A stretch of DNA of 64,000 nucleotides from NCBI GenBank assembly GCA_902702965.1, contig CACRXP010000192.1, positions 202,719 through 266,718 on the forward strand. Reading direction: 5' to 3'. Below the pieces are notes generated by a model. The model was not told the origin of the DNA. It worked only from the letters and a program-made list of their open reading frames with translations, and did no database searches. The position numbers and the translations under genes are program-made. Shown here one piece after another: positions 43,336 through 54,058 of this stretch (position 1 is its first letter; the number at the start of each line of letters is the position of its first letter). The DNA comes from Spirometra erinaceieuropaei. Its lineage: Eukaryota > Platyhelminthes > Cestoda > Diphyllobothriidea > Diphyllobothriidae.

Positions 43336-46159
43336 CTTTGGCCGGCAGTATTTTTTGGGCGCCCTCTCCCGATTGTTACCTGGCGGCTCGCTGACAAGCG
43401 AGACAATGCTCCACCATGTCCAAGGAAGAGAAACTCGAGACAATGAACGATGTAGAAAACAGCCAAAACATTCCGAATGATTTTGTACCCAGACTGCAAG
43501 GTGGAGTTGCGACCAACGGCCAGGCGGAGATCTGGATAAAAAGTTGGGCGCAGTGGGTTGACATAATGACACTCGTCCGCCAAATGTTTTTACGTGGTGG
43601 CGCCAAGAGCGACGCACAGTCAGTTGAAGGGAATTTTCATAAAGAATACTGTATGACTTTAACCAAAATGACAACAGTCAAGAGAAATAGATAAGGTAAA
43701 AAACATAAGTGAAAATTCTTAAACACTTAGCTGGGAAGAGATAGAACGGATTGTAATGTCTATCTGGCCCACTGGCTCCTTGCTAAACTTCAAAAACTTC
43801 GGACCACACGAAACAAGCAGGTGTCAGTATAATATATTAATCATTCCGTTTGAGAACTGAAAAGTGGAAGCCATTCAGCATATGGGATTACTTTAAATAA
43901 CGTTGTCATACAACGTAATTCAGATGAGACGCACACAGTCATTTCCGCGTCCGCAATAAAATGTTCAACACGTTTGGTCAGACCAACCGAAATAAATTCC
44001 CAGAAAGCACCACCCTTTGTTGGGCTGGGAGGTGTATATTTTCCGAATTCTCATGAAACCGACGCTTCGTGAGGTGTTCCTTGGAGACTATGGAGTGCGT
44101 TGGGCTTTAAATGCACATGCTCGCCAGAACGCCCTTTGGAGAATCTAAACGATTCTTTGGACTTCCGTCTTTGGCACAGACGATCCTGAGCATAGCTCTC
44201 TGTACAGGGGGCGGCCCGACTTTAGTCCCTTGTCCAGCTTGACCATTGGAGCCGTTTGAGTGATCATAAAGCGCGATGGGTGTCCTAAATCGTGCATCCA
44301 AAACAGTCGGCGGTGTCCCTGCTTTACTCGTCTAGTCTGGACGATCAAATGACTTTGGGACATAGTTTCTTATCACGCTTGTTTAATCCGCTCCACGAGA
44401 ATCGCTTCAGACTGTTTAAATATACTTTATGGGAAACTTGATCAGCGGGTCTTGTTGGAAGTTGATTCAACCATGGCCGTTTTATGCACTAAGTGTGGAA
44501 AGGTCTAAAATTAATTTTTTCTGCCTGCGATACGTGACGAGAACAAAATAGAGTCATCATGTGGGGGTTTACTGCGGACTTTGTGAAGCGTTTTGTACGG
44601 TTTAAATCCCCAAATGATTCCACAAAAAGGACTGGCAGATTTTGTGGGCTACCAGCATGAGAATATCTATTATGCGGCGTCGGGTTTTACGCAGAAATAT
44701 TTCAAGTTGCCCTGCCTCCTGTTTTTGGAAAAATGTCCAATCTATTCAGTCAGGGAGAGGTGCAAAGATTATCCACTGACCAAGAAGGATAAATGGCGGC
44801 CAACAGCCTAAAGTACGCATACCTCTTGCAGTCGTTACATGTGATAGTTATCTATCCATTTGTCCTCACAGAAAGTGCAGTGTTCTTCCCAGTTGGGCAG
44901 AATATTTTATTAAATTAATAGTTAAGAAATAATGCGTTAGCTCCCTCTGAATTTGAGTTCTTCAGGTTTCCTTTTGGGCTTATGTCGGCAGACTCATTTT
45001 CTAAAACAAATGTTTGTTATTTATGTTTTGTACTCGAAATTTACCTGGGTTTAAGAATCTAAAAATTGGGTTTTCAAAGCTTTATTAATATCAGCGCTGC
45101 ATCTTTCGAAGGGGATTAGTGAGAGCTTCAGTACTCCAAGCTCGTTCACAGTTTTAGAAAACAGAATCAAGAAATTTAACTTCAACATACAAAAAACCCT
45201 TTTCAGCATATTCATACGTATAATTTTTGGCAAAAAAGCAAAACTACCCGTTTAATTTTTTAAAGCAAAATTTGATGCGTAAAAGCTGCGTATGGTCACC
45301 TCAAAAGTCGTTTGTGGGAAAAGTCTTTACAGTTTCAATATTTATGAAGGAAGTTATGAAAAAGCATCATGCCATTAAATAATATACTTTTTTAAGGTTA
45401 TCGTTATTAGTCGAAGTCCCGTATGTGTGCGCACCCTCTTCGTTATGCGAACTGAGCCGGAAAAACAGTGTACGTAGGCCAACTCAACATAGTTTGTGTT
45501 GAATTTTGTCGAGGAGCCCCTCTCCAGAAGTCGTGGAGCTTCGCTGATCGAAACTAAAGAAAAGGATGAATTTAACTGCCTTTTACAGCGCTTTATTAGC
45601 ATGCAAATTTCCTATTTGACCTGAAAATGAATGAAGTGTGGACTTACAGATGACTGCACCTAATGCAAATGAATGCGTTTCACTTGGTGCAGTGACTACC
45701 TATATCAAGGGGAAGTTTGCAGGTGATATTTCGTTCATTATGCTTGCCCTGCCAAATCGTCAAGAAGATTTGATCCGTCCGGAGATCCATTTAGAAAACA
45801 ACCCTTAATAATGTATTGTCTTTGGACACTTAGAGTAAGGTGAGGTTGCTGCATTGCCCTCCGCGGGGTGTGCTTTCAGTCACATCTAACAAGGTTCCTG
45901 ACCACAGCATTTTAAGAATCGTGATACAACGTTAGCCGGTAAGTCACCCGTTTGGATTCTAAACTGCCAAAGGATGACACGGGGTGGCATTTTGCAATAA
46001 GTTCTACTGTAGACGGTAAATGCCGTGGGGTTCATGCCGGCGATCCCGTAACGATTTATACGTCGTGGATTGCCAATCACCGTCTGATAGCCATGAGAGG
46101 TCTGTGCTGAGAACTCCAAAACCGGAGGAAAATGCTTATTTCCGTTCGACAGTCAGCAC
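43336..46159. other. Non-coding stretch, nothing firmly recognised
   Basis: A plus frame at 43416-43694 (92 codons) has a good ATG context (ccaccATG) but overlaps equally long minus frames and has no recognisable family. A minus frame at 44145-44363 is also unsupported. No named repeats. Confidence 0.3.
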
Positions 46160-46250
46160 AGACACGCTTGAGCTGGTAGGTCAGTGGGTAGAGCGTTTCA
46201 CTTGGGGATCATCGATAACCAGCTGCTTGGGGTCCGAGCCCAGACATTAA
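46160..46250 (+). repeat. tRNA-like sequence, probable SINE head
   Basis: ggtaggtcagtgggtagagc (46175) is A-box-like, and ggggtccgagcccag (46229) is B-box-like at the right distance. The ends do not form an acceptor stem and no family A body follows. Confidence 0.4.
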
Positions 46251-46740
46251 CAGTACTCTGGGCTGTCAGTAAATAAACATAACCTGGCTACTTTGCCGTC
46301 ACCTGTTTTTCAAAGGTAGCACCTTCTGAATGTCAGGAGGCATACTATGACGCAGACCCAGAAAAAACCCACATGAGTTGGAGGAGCTACCATGTCACGG
46401 GGCTAAAAAATCAATTAGAAGTGGACGGAAAAGCGCAGCCCCGAACAACTAAGACGAGCATACCTATGTCTTAAAGGTGATTGGAATCCGCACAGGTTAA
46501 TTTCCCTCGTTGCCAGAAGTTTAAGCTGTAGCTATGTGGAAACTGCATATTGTTTCCTTCATCCGTGAGTTGTTGTCCTTCCTTTCCAAGACCCAAATGG
46601 ACTCCTAACTGTATAAAAATGCGAAAATTAAAATGAGATAGTTAACTGGGCAAAACGTCAATTAGGCTGGGTAGGTTAACGTGGTTTCCACATATTTCCC
46701 TGGTAAATAATAAAGTCTCTGTAGGTTAGGGAGACGCGTG
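46251..46740. other. Non-coding stretch, nothing recognised
   Basis: No gene or named repeat identified. Confidence 0.35.
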
Positions 46741-47215
46741 CTAGGCTAACATGCGGAACGGTAGGCCTCTCCAAATGCCAGTATGTTCGGCCATCTGACT
46801 AAACAGTCACGACTACATTTCGCGCGTCGGAAAACAAAGAGCAGTGGCGACCTGTAATCGATGGAAGAAGTGGGGTTTGCGCGCGCGTGCGCCCGACACT
46901 GCATCAACAATGGGGCATTAATTACCACCTTGACCTCAGTGCGCACCTCGCAGACCTACAAGCACATCTCATGGCTCGTCCCCACCTCCAAAGCACCCAC
47001 ATATGACGGCGATGCGTTGTTGCTGTTTCACTCGGACACGGTCATAAACTCTACCGCCAAAAGAATTAATAAAAGTCCCACTCGTCCTCCTCCTTATCCT
47101 TCTTTTCACACTAGTCTTCGCAATGTGGATACTTCGATTGCAGCTTTCCGCGATTTGCCATCCGACGAATGGGAAATGCCCTATTTCATTTGAATTGATG
47201 ACAAATGGCACTACG
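46741..47215. other. GC-richer island with open frames, unassigned
   Basis: Includes a gcgcgcgcgtgcgc run at 46877-46890. A 110-codon plus frame (46861-47193, ATG start) overlaps an 80-codon minus frame. Neither has a recognised domain. Could be an exon of an unknown gene or an unidentified repeat; I do not call a gene. Confidence 0.3.
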
Positions 47216-49392
47216 AGTCGGGTGTGGAGTTTTGACTTCCCAAAAAGCCTGCTGTTCTCTGAACAGAATCTCGCGGTCTACGATTCGCGCAGTTGCAAAC
47301 TACTTAACTTATGAACTGCAAGGAGTAGCTTGAAAGTTTGGGCCAAAATGGCTAAGAATAGGTCTTCCTAGGGCTTAGATCGTCTTATTTATAGAAAGCG
47401 AAGGAATGAAACTTGTGTGGATAACGTCAGGGCGTGCGCGGTGAGAAGAATAGGACGGAAAAAGTGCATCGACAGGAAATGATTAACTAGATATGGCAAC
47501 GCGTAGCAGATGTTGCTGAGTAACAACCTATTTTCTACATAGAACGCTTAGGTTTTTTCGCTGACCAACATAAAATAAAATATGAGCAAAATATTGTACA
47601 ACGTCACCAGATTTAATGACAAAGACTGCCAACACTTAGGTGAATTGTGGCTTGTCTACCTAGTCAGGCAGTCCACGTTTCCGTTAGTTTCAGTAAACAA
47701 GGACGCACAATTTCGTATGATGACTTATCTAATCCGGAAATGCTCGCGGATATTTCACTGCACAGATTTCTGCCTACTTGAAGTCTCATTTAACGAAACT
47801 GAAGAGAGATACCTATACACAAAACACTCGGCTGCCATTTTAATACTATTGCAAAGCATACAATTAAGGGTAGTCCAGATTTAGCCGAACCCTAATTATT
47901 ATCAAAAATTACTGATGAATAGAACAAAATTTTCCATATAACTTTACAGAAAGTGTTGAAAATGCCAACCATTATTTGCAATACCGCTGCGACATCGTCC
48001 AACGGTTGGGTCAGTTACTATTTTAAAAATCCAAGGCTTATTATCTTCTCATGACGCGTCAGATTTATCCGCGCTGACCGCGTTGCCAGTTCGTTCGAAG
48101 TTTCGTACCAATTCTCTGATTATCGAATTTGATGGAGGTGGTGCATCAAGTGGTTCACCACAATGACCCTTAAAATATTTATAACTTTGTCCCGATGAAG
48201 AATAGTCTTTTGCAAAACAAATACCTTCTTCGATGTTTAGGTTTTTCTATGTGGAGCACGTCTCAAATGAAAGAGAGCGATAATAAATTCCAAATTGGCT
48301 GAAACGAGGACAAGGCCATGCACATTGAAATTGGTGTAATCACGGTCTACAGAAGGTTCACACAGAAGGTTTGCGCTTTTAATATTTGCTGTAACCTCAT
48401 GTAATTAAATTTCGTCTCATTCATTTGTTACTCTTGATAATACCTAGGGTTCGGTTACATATGGGTGGCTCTGAATATCATCGGGTACCCAGAGACTGAG
48501 TCCTGACTGTATCGGTCAGTAATCCACTATCACTACAATCTGTCTGTCGATATGTATATTTATAGAATGGCTTCAAAGTTTTACCTCTACAACAAAGACA
48601 AATTAATTCTGCTTTTATGCACCTTTCTAGGCGTCGAGAAAAATTTTTTCTATCGGAACATTTCCAACATAAATTTATAATTGAACTATGATCGCTAAGT
48701 CTTACTCAACGTAACCGCAAAGAGGCTAAAGTCTTCGATCGCAGTTAGACGGATGTAATTTGCAGGACTCCAATTTACAAAAGAAACCTATTACTAAAAG
48801 ATGGTTGCAGAGTTCGTTGATAGATGTTCAAATCCTCGTGGGAGGATGTTTGTTGTCCAAAACGGGATACCACTGCTCCTGCTTACTTTTGTGACAACAT
48901 TATTGATACCTTGGCAATAATTATACAGCACTTCCGAAGAAATATGCAAACAATTTGAATATATAACTCCTACACGATTAATACCGGTAGAATTACTTAA
49001 CCGATGAGTGCGAGTGTCGTCATTCAGTGTGGCCGGGAGACATACATCTGCTCCACCCTAACTTGTCAATTCATGTTCCCTCCCCCCTGTCATGGCTGAA
49101 TCGGTGAATTTTTCTAACAGTGAAATAGACAGACTACGGACACCCTGTAATGGCCAACAGGCTTTCTGTGCCTCCGGCGCCGACAATAGGCAGCACACCT
49201 TGCCTTGTTTAATTTACGAGCAAATTAATGTGTGAACTTGGAGTAAATTCTTCGAAACAGACCTTTTTAGGCAAGGTTCGAAATTTGATATGAATATTTC
49301 AGCTGAAATCCATTAGCTACGGCGGAATAACTGCGTCATATTCACAAACCGCCAAAAGGCAGTCATTAGTATAAAATTATGTAATTATTTAC
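47216..49392. other. Non-coding stretch, nothing firmly recognised
   Basis: A plus frame at 47582-47884 (100 codons, ATG start) has no domain and sits in AT-rich sequence where such frames occur by chance. Confidence 0.3.
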
Positions 49393-49394
49393 CG

Positions 49395-50125
49395 TACTAA
49401 CAACACAGCAAGGTGAAAGCGGGGACGGTTACTTGCGCGTGAAGTAGTCTATAGTGATGATCGACCTGCGCATCATCTACCGCAATCTCTCCTCCTCTAC
49501 CTGGATCGCGTGTCAAGACAAAGTCAAGAAGGCAGGAGGTGAGGAAGGACGCATGTGAATGGCACAGTCGAGTCCGCACCTTGGCGTTCCACCCCACATC
49601 TCCCCATCCACACAACAGATGACCAGGTTTTTGATCAACAACAACAATGAAGGGATGGGGGCGATTGGGGTCCCCGTGTGCACGGCGTCTGTCCGCAACT
49701 GGCTGTGCCACAGCAGCCCGGAATGTTGGCATTTGTCATGGTACGCATTCCTATAACGCCTGCCAAGATCTCATGTGGCCACCGTGTTGGTCCAGCGCAT
49801 CTGCCACGTGGTCCGTTTTGGGCATACATAAATGCAACCCACACGCGGAATGGAGACAATTTGAGCTTGACTTACGAGCCTACAAAAGAAGCTGCGATCA
49901 CTCTCTCTCTCTCGGGACCCTCAGGCATGACTAGATTCAGGCAACACCAACCTCGGCTTTAACAGTGGCCACTACCACCTAAGAGGACAACTCCAGGTTC
50001 TGCGCACAATAAACCCCTCATTCTGGTGCCTTCTGTCTTCTCCTTTCAACATGGAATTTGAATTGATGATTGTAGTGCACCGGGCACTTACTCTCATCGC
50101 CTGGCCGCTACATACTCACGCATTA
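49395..50125 (-). repeat. Family B dispersed repeat, longest copy
   Basis: In plus-strand order: acacagcaaggtgaaagc, gacggttacttgcgcgtgaa, gtctatagtgatgatcg, ctctcctcctctacctgg, cgtgtcaagacaaagtc, ggcacagtcgagtccgcacc, cagatgaccagg, aacgcctgccaagatctc, ccgtgttggtccagcgcatc, acgagcctacaaaagaag, gggaccctcaggcatg, ggccactaccacctaagagg, aataaacccctcattctgg and atcgcctggccgctac. It links the proximal segment seen at 22.8 and 27.1 kb to the distal segment seen at 11.8 and 51.1 kb, so the full element is at least 700 bp. Confidence 0.75.
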
Positions 50126-50656
50126 AATGTGACCCGAATAAATGACTGTTTCAGATGACCGAAGCCTTTTACAGGCGGAATCATTCGGCGGATAGATTCC
50201 CAACGCTCTAGAAACCTACTGGCTCACAGTAGTCAGTGTGAGTTTCATTTTCGTCATTCCGTGCAAGCGTCAGCTCACACCCGAGGATCAGACCCTGCCT
50301 CAGCTGACAGAAATCCTGTAGCATAAATAAATACATGGAGGTAGACTTTGGCAAGAAACTGCACAGTGCCTGTTTACTGCTGGCAAGCTGATATTGACAG
50401 CCCAACAGGCTGCCTGCATCATGGAGACGCACGCATGGCTCGACGACTGACACTTTTTAGGTGCATACAGTCAAATGTCCACCTTCGGCACGCCTACGGC
50501 ACCATGCGCTCATTGAGTCCACCAGTACAATATGTGAAGTCTAACGCCTGTCAATAAGCCTGAATCAAATATTTTTTTAACAAGCTACTGAACGAATGTA
50601 AATGACACCTGTCAGTCAGCTGGCAATTGGTCCGCCCACCGCGAGAGATCGTGGCA
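50126..50656. other. Non-coding stretch, nothing recognised
   Basis: Spacer between a family B copy and a telomere-like unit. Confidence 0.35.
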
Positions 50657-50974
50657 AGATGTGGTTATGTAGCCCCACCTGATGAAGACAATACTGTTGG
50701 GGTTGGGGGTAGGAGTCATGGTTAGAGAGTAGGGTTAGAGGCTAGGGTTAAGAGTCAGAGTTAGGAGTTAAGGTTGGGGTTAGGGGTCAGGGCAACTATT
50801 TTTCAAACTTTTAAAGTACAACCGCGGATTCCCAATAGCCTTTTTTTGATTACAACTACTTGGGCTCGCCTCCTGTGCGTCCCCCGGGGCCTGCAAAACT
50901 CCCCATTAAAACTGGTCTCGTATTACGGATGGCTGGGGTTTGTTTACTTCAGGTTGGACTACGCAACCACATCT
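50657..50974. repeat. GTTAGGG-like array inside inverted repeats (T4)
   Basis: The left end agatgtggttatgtagccc (50657 on) is complementary, with a few changes and a three-base indel, to the right end ggactacgcaaccacatct (50956-50974). The array of ggtta/gggtta words spans about 50698-50792. The right arm holds gtattacggatggctgggg (50914 on), shared with 10082 and 57924, and on the other strand with 11028 downward. Confidence 0.8.
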
Positions 50975-50999
50975 GACCCAGATTGCGCCCATAGGATGT

Positions 51000-51180
51000 C
51001 GGACGCAGGGGACGTGACTTGCACAGCCTCTGCCGCACCCCCTCTTCTCCCACGTCCATCCGGCACCGATGATAAGACAAACTCAGTGACCGATGAAGTT
51101 AAAAAACACGTCCCTCATTCTGGTGACGCCTGTCTTTTCTTACAACACGAGATTTGGCCTGAAGTTTGTACCGCACGGAC
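51000..51180 (-). repeat. Family B dispersed repeat, rearranged fragment
   Basis: gacgtgacttgcacagcctc and tgccgcaccccctcttctcc match the proximal segment. acgtccctcattctggtgac, gcctgtcttttcttaca and aacacgagatttg match the distal tail of the copy at 50015-50060, with the intervening few hundred bases deleted. A 140-codon frame at 50774-51196 spans this and the neighbouring array and is not a gene. Confidence 0.6.
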
Positions 51181-51619
51181 CGCACACTTTCACTGATTAG
51201 ACGAAACACACACCAACACAGTGATCTGAAACTTCGAACCAAAAATAAACTTGTTCCTGGCAGTACCTTCTACTGTTGGGTCACAACCTCCTGAAATTAT
51301 CTCACTGGCCCTTCCGGCAACCCTTCCTTCTCGCTCTCCTTCGCTGTGCCCGTTAAGTGCGCATTAAACTTGCATAGGCTGATAGAGGAAGGGATGAGGT
51401 CAACGCCAGTTCGGCGAAAAAGATAAAAGGGCACACGAAGGACATCCTCTCCACATTAAGACAGCACGGGCGTGTGACAGAAGGTGGCGGCCATTGCAAC
51501 GGAATGGAACTGTTTGCATAGCCTTTAAATTAAACAAAAGTAATGTTGAGAAAGCTGCAGTGTATCGAAAAAGAGGTCTGGGAGCAAAGCCGGCTTCTGA
51601 CGAAGCAATGGCAGGAGTA
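51181..51619. other. Non-coding stretch, nothing recognised
   Basis: No gene or named repeat seen. Confidence 0.35.
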
Positions 51620-52432
51620 ACTTTGTTTCTCAAGAAATGTCAACCGAAATTCCGAAATGCGTTTCCGTTTCAAAAAGATTAATCAAGTATGACTGTAAAA
51701 CTAATCAGCATGCAGCTTTATTCTATAATAATTCAGTTACCTTATAATGCCGGCTTCTGAACGAACTTCGTTCCGGCTGCATGCGACAACTATAATCTGT
51801 AAAAAATGACTACTTATGTAGCATTTATTTTTCTCACTGATTTTAAATGCTCTTAAAAATTCAATTATATTTCCTGGAAAACACGGATAAAAGTATTCAT
51901 TCTTTAACTTATTAGGTAGGAAATTACGGCCTCTTCCAAGTCTATACTCGAGGGAAGGGTATAATTTAGTTTTCAAGAACTGTTATATTTCCTGAATAAC
52001 ATTGAACCTCAACCTGCCGTTACGCTTGCATTCAGGTTTTCCGAACTACAAGCTGTATATATTTTGCGTTCGAAAATCCATACGTTTCTCTACGATTTTG
52101 ACAGGAGACCATGTGGGGTTCATTAAATGTACCAGTGGCTTTGAGACATATCGTTAACTTTATAAGCCACGTTGGTAAATACAGAGACATGACGTTTTAT
52201 GAATGGCCATCTCACGATATAAAAAATCTCAAAATTAGAAACTTTTTAAAAATCCACTTATGCCATTTCTTCGAGTATAAAGTTGGAAAAAGACGTAGTT
52301 TTCTCTCAAATGGGTAAAAAAGAATATTTTTATGCATGCTTTCCAGGAACTATACCTGTATTTTTAAGCGCATCAAAACTTAATGAGAAAAATGTATGCT
52401 ACATAATTAATAATTCCTTACAGAATTATTTA
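51620..52432. mobile_element. Family C foldback element, right end missing
   Basis: The left end is eroded in the same way as the copy at 32045 (tttctcaagaaatgtcaacc). The left arm, centre and the beginning of the right arm are present; the right arm stops after ccttacagaat near 52427, where the 329-bp duplication begins. The left arm read on the minus strand (51976 to 51737) is an open frame matching the right-arm frame of the 32 kb copy, ending in the same way (G-I-I-R-stop). Confidence 0.8.
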
Positions 52433-53090
52433 GTGTAGAATAGGGAGTTAACTGTCCGAAACACAGCTTTTTGAAGTCAGATTCAAACTTCTAATAAACA
52501 TTTGAACCGAAGATAGCCGACTACTTTGGAATAACCACGTGATGCCCATTCTACAAGTAAGTAGTACCACGAGTAGGATGAAATGTATATGGCAAACGTA
52601 GTACACCGTACTCCCGTCATAAGTGCCTACTCAAAGCCCAGACACGTGTTTCACCGACATTCTGCCGCTGCGCAACACAGTTGCGAGGGGCTCGGCTTAT
52701 CAGTGGATCTCCCAGCATACGCTATGCGGTTTCTGGTATATTAGGTCCAGAGAATAATCAAGTGCAGAACATGGAGTTAGGTCTCCCGGACATGACCGTT
52801 CAGAGTAAGACCCGATATCTCGGTGGACATTCGAGTCGAAGACAACCAACTACTGTGGAATAAGCACGTGATGCCCATTCTACAAACAAATGGTACTATT
52901 AATTGTGTAATTTCATATGACAGATGGTTATACCGTACTTACTACGTAGGCGCTAACTGGAAGCCCAGGCATGCGTTTCATCGAAGTTTCTGTGGTTGCA
53001 TGGCGCAGTTACGAAGAGTCCGACTACTCATTGGTTCCCCCCGCATTCTGTCTGCGGTTTGTGGTGTGTTGTGCAGCGACAAAAAACCTC
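52433..53090. repeat. 329-bp tandem duplication, two diverged units
   Basis: Units at 52433-52761 and 52762-about 53090. Anchors at a constant 329-base offset: gtgtagaa/gtgcagaa (52433/52762), ggagtta, cgaagata/cgaagaca, ctactttggaataa/ctactgtggaataa, cacgtgatgcccattctaca (52537/52866), gcccag.ca.g.gtttcatcg and tctccc/ttcccc..gcat. The first unit starts where the truncated family C element ends. Confidence 0.8.
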
Positions 53091-53984
53091 GGCGAACCAC
53101 GTGTCGGGGTTTCCAGCCAGTACCTACGTTGGGAGTATGATATAATAATCTGTCATATAAAGATGTTTGTACACATAGAATAAATTAAGCAACCTTCATT
53201 CTCGAAGATGTTTTGCAGGAAATTTGAACTTCCAAAAAAGTTTGGTTAAAAGCCAAATCGTTCGATATTTTTCTAGAATTTCTTTGAGAAACATAATCGA
53301 AGTAACTGTTTGGATACACAGGTTTTATCAACCACTCTCAAGGTTCCAGTATCATTTTCGCACAAAGCCCGCAGTTTGCTACGACTCTTGCCATACTTGA
53401 GGACTTTCGAGTTCGCCTACCACAGTCAAGGAGAGAGGGGGGGGGGTCAAGGCCCGTTTTTAAGACTAAAATTTTTAAAAAAGGCATGAAATATCGCGCT
53501 TTGAATGAAAGATAGAAGGAGAGAGCACATTTTTAGGCGTAAGTGAGACATTCAGCAACCAAGACGCGTCCTTGACCAATTGGGTTGGGAGGTTAGCGTG
53601 AGTCCTGATTTCCCCTAAGAACTCGCTCGCCTACTCAATGGGCTGTGTCACTAAAGACAATAAAAAGAGCAAAGAGGAAGCCTTAGGGGTACGTTAACGA
53701 AAGAGTTAATTTTCCGCGTAAAGAGATAATACGGTTATAGATGAATGGAGATATGGCAATTTGCTGGTCAGTTTCAAAGGCTTTTCATAGTCAGAAGAAG
53801 TAAGTTTTCATGACTCCAGGGAGGAATTGCCGAAAGTGCATGGAAAAGTGTTTACCAAGAGACTAAATGTAATGCGTATATAACGGTAAGACCATGTTCT
53901 CTGCACCTCAATATCACGGCCGCATGCCTTGTCGTGGTTTCTGGAAAGCATTACTCATTTTTAAAAATGAAAATCGCTTAATAT
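53091..53984. other. Non-coding stretch, nothing recognised
   Basis: Contains a poly-G run near 53438-53447. Ends at the second assembly gap. Confidence 0.35.
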
Positions 53985-54058
53985 NNNNNNNNNNNNNNNN
54001 NNNNNNNNNNNNNNNNNNNNNNNNNNNNNNNNNNNNNNNNNNNNNNNNNNNNNNNNNN
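53985..54058. other. Assembly gap (74 N)
   Basis: Run of unresolved bases; open frames across it on both strands are artefacts. Confidence 1.

Noticed and set aside
43416..43694. 92-codon frame with a ccaccATG start
   Set aside because: Equally long or longer frames overlap on the minus strand, no family is recognised, and no splice or polyadenylation context supports it.
44107..44363. Overlapping minus-strand frames in a GC-richer patch
   Set aside because: Two frames are open over the same bases and neither resembles a known protein.
47582..47884. 100-codon ATG-started frame
   Set aside because: Length is plausible by chance in 64 kb; no domain, membrane or signal features stand out.
50774..51196. 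140-codon plus-strand open frame
   Set aside because: Spans the telomere-like unit's right arm and a rearranged family B fragment; no protein features.
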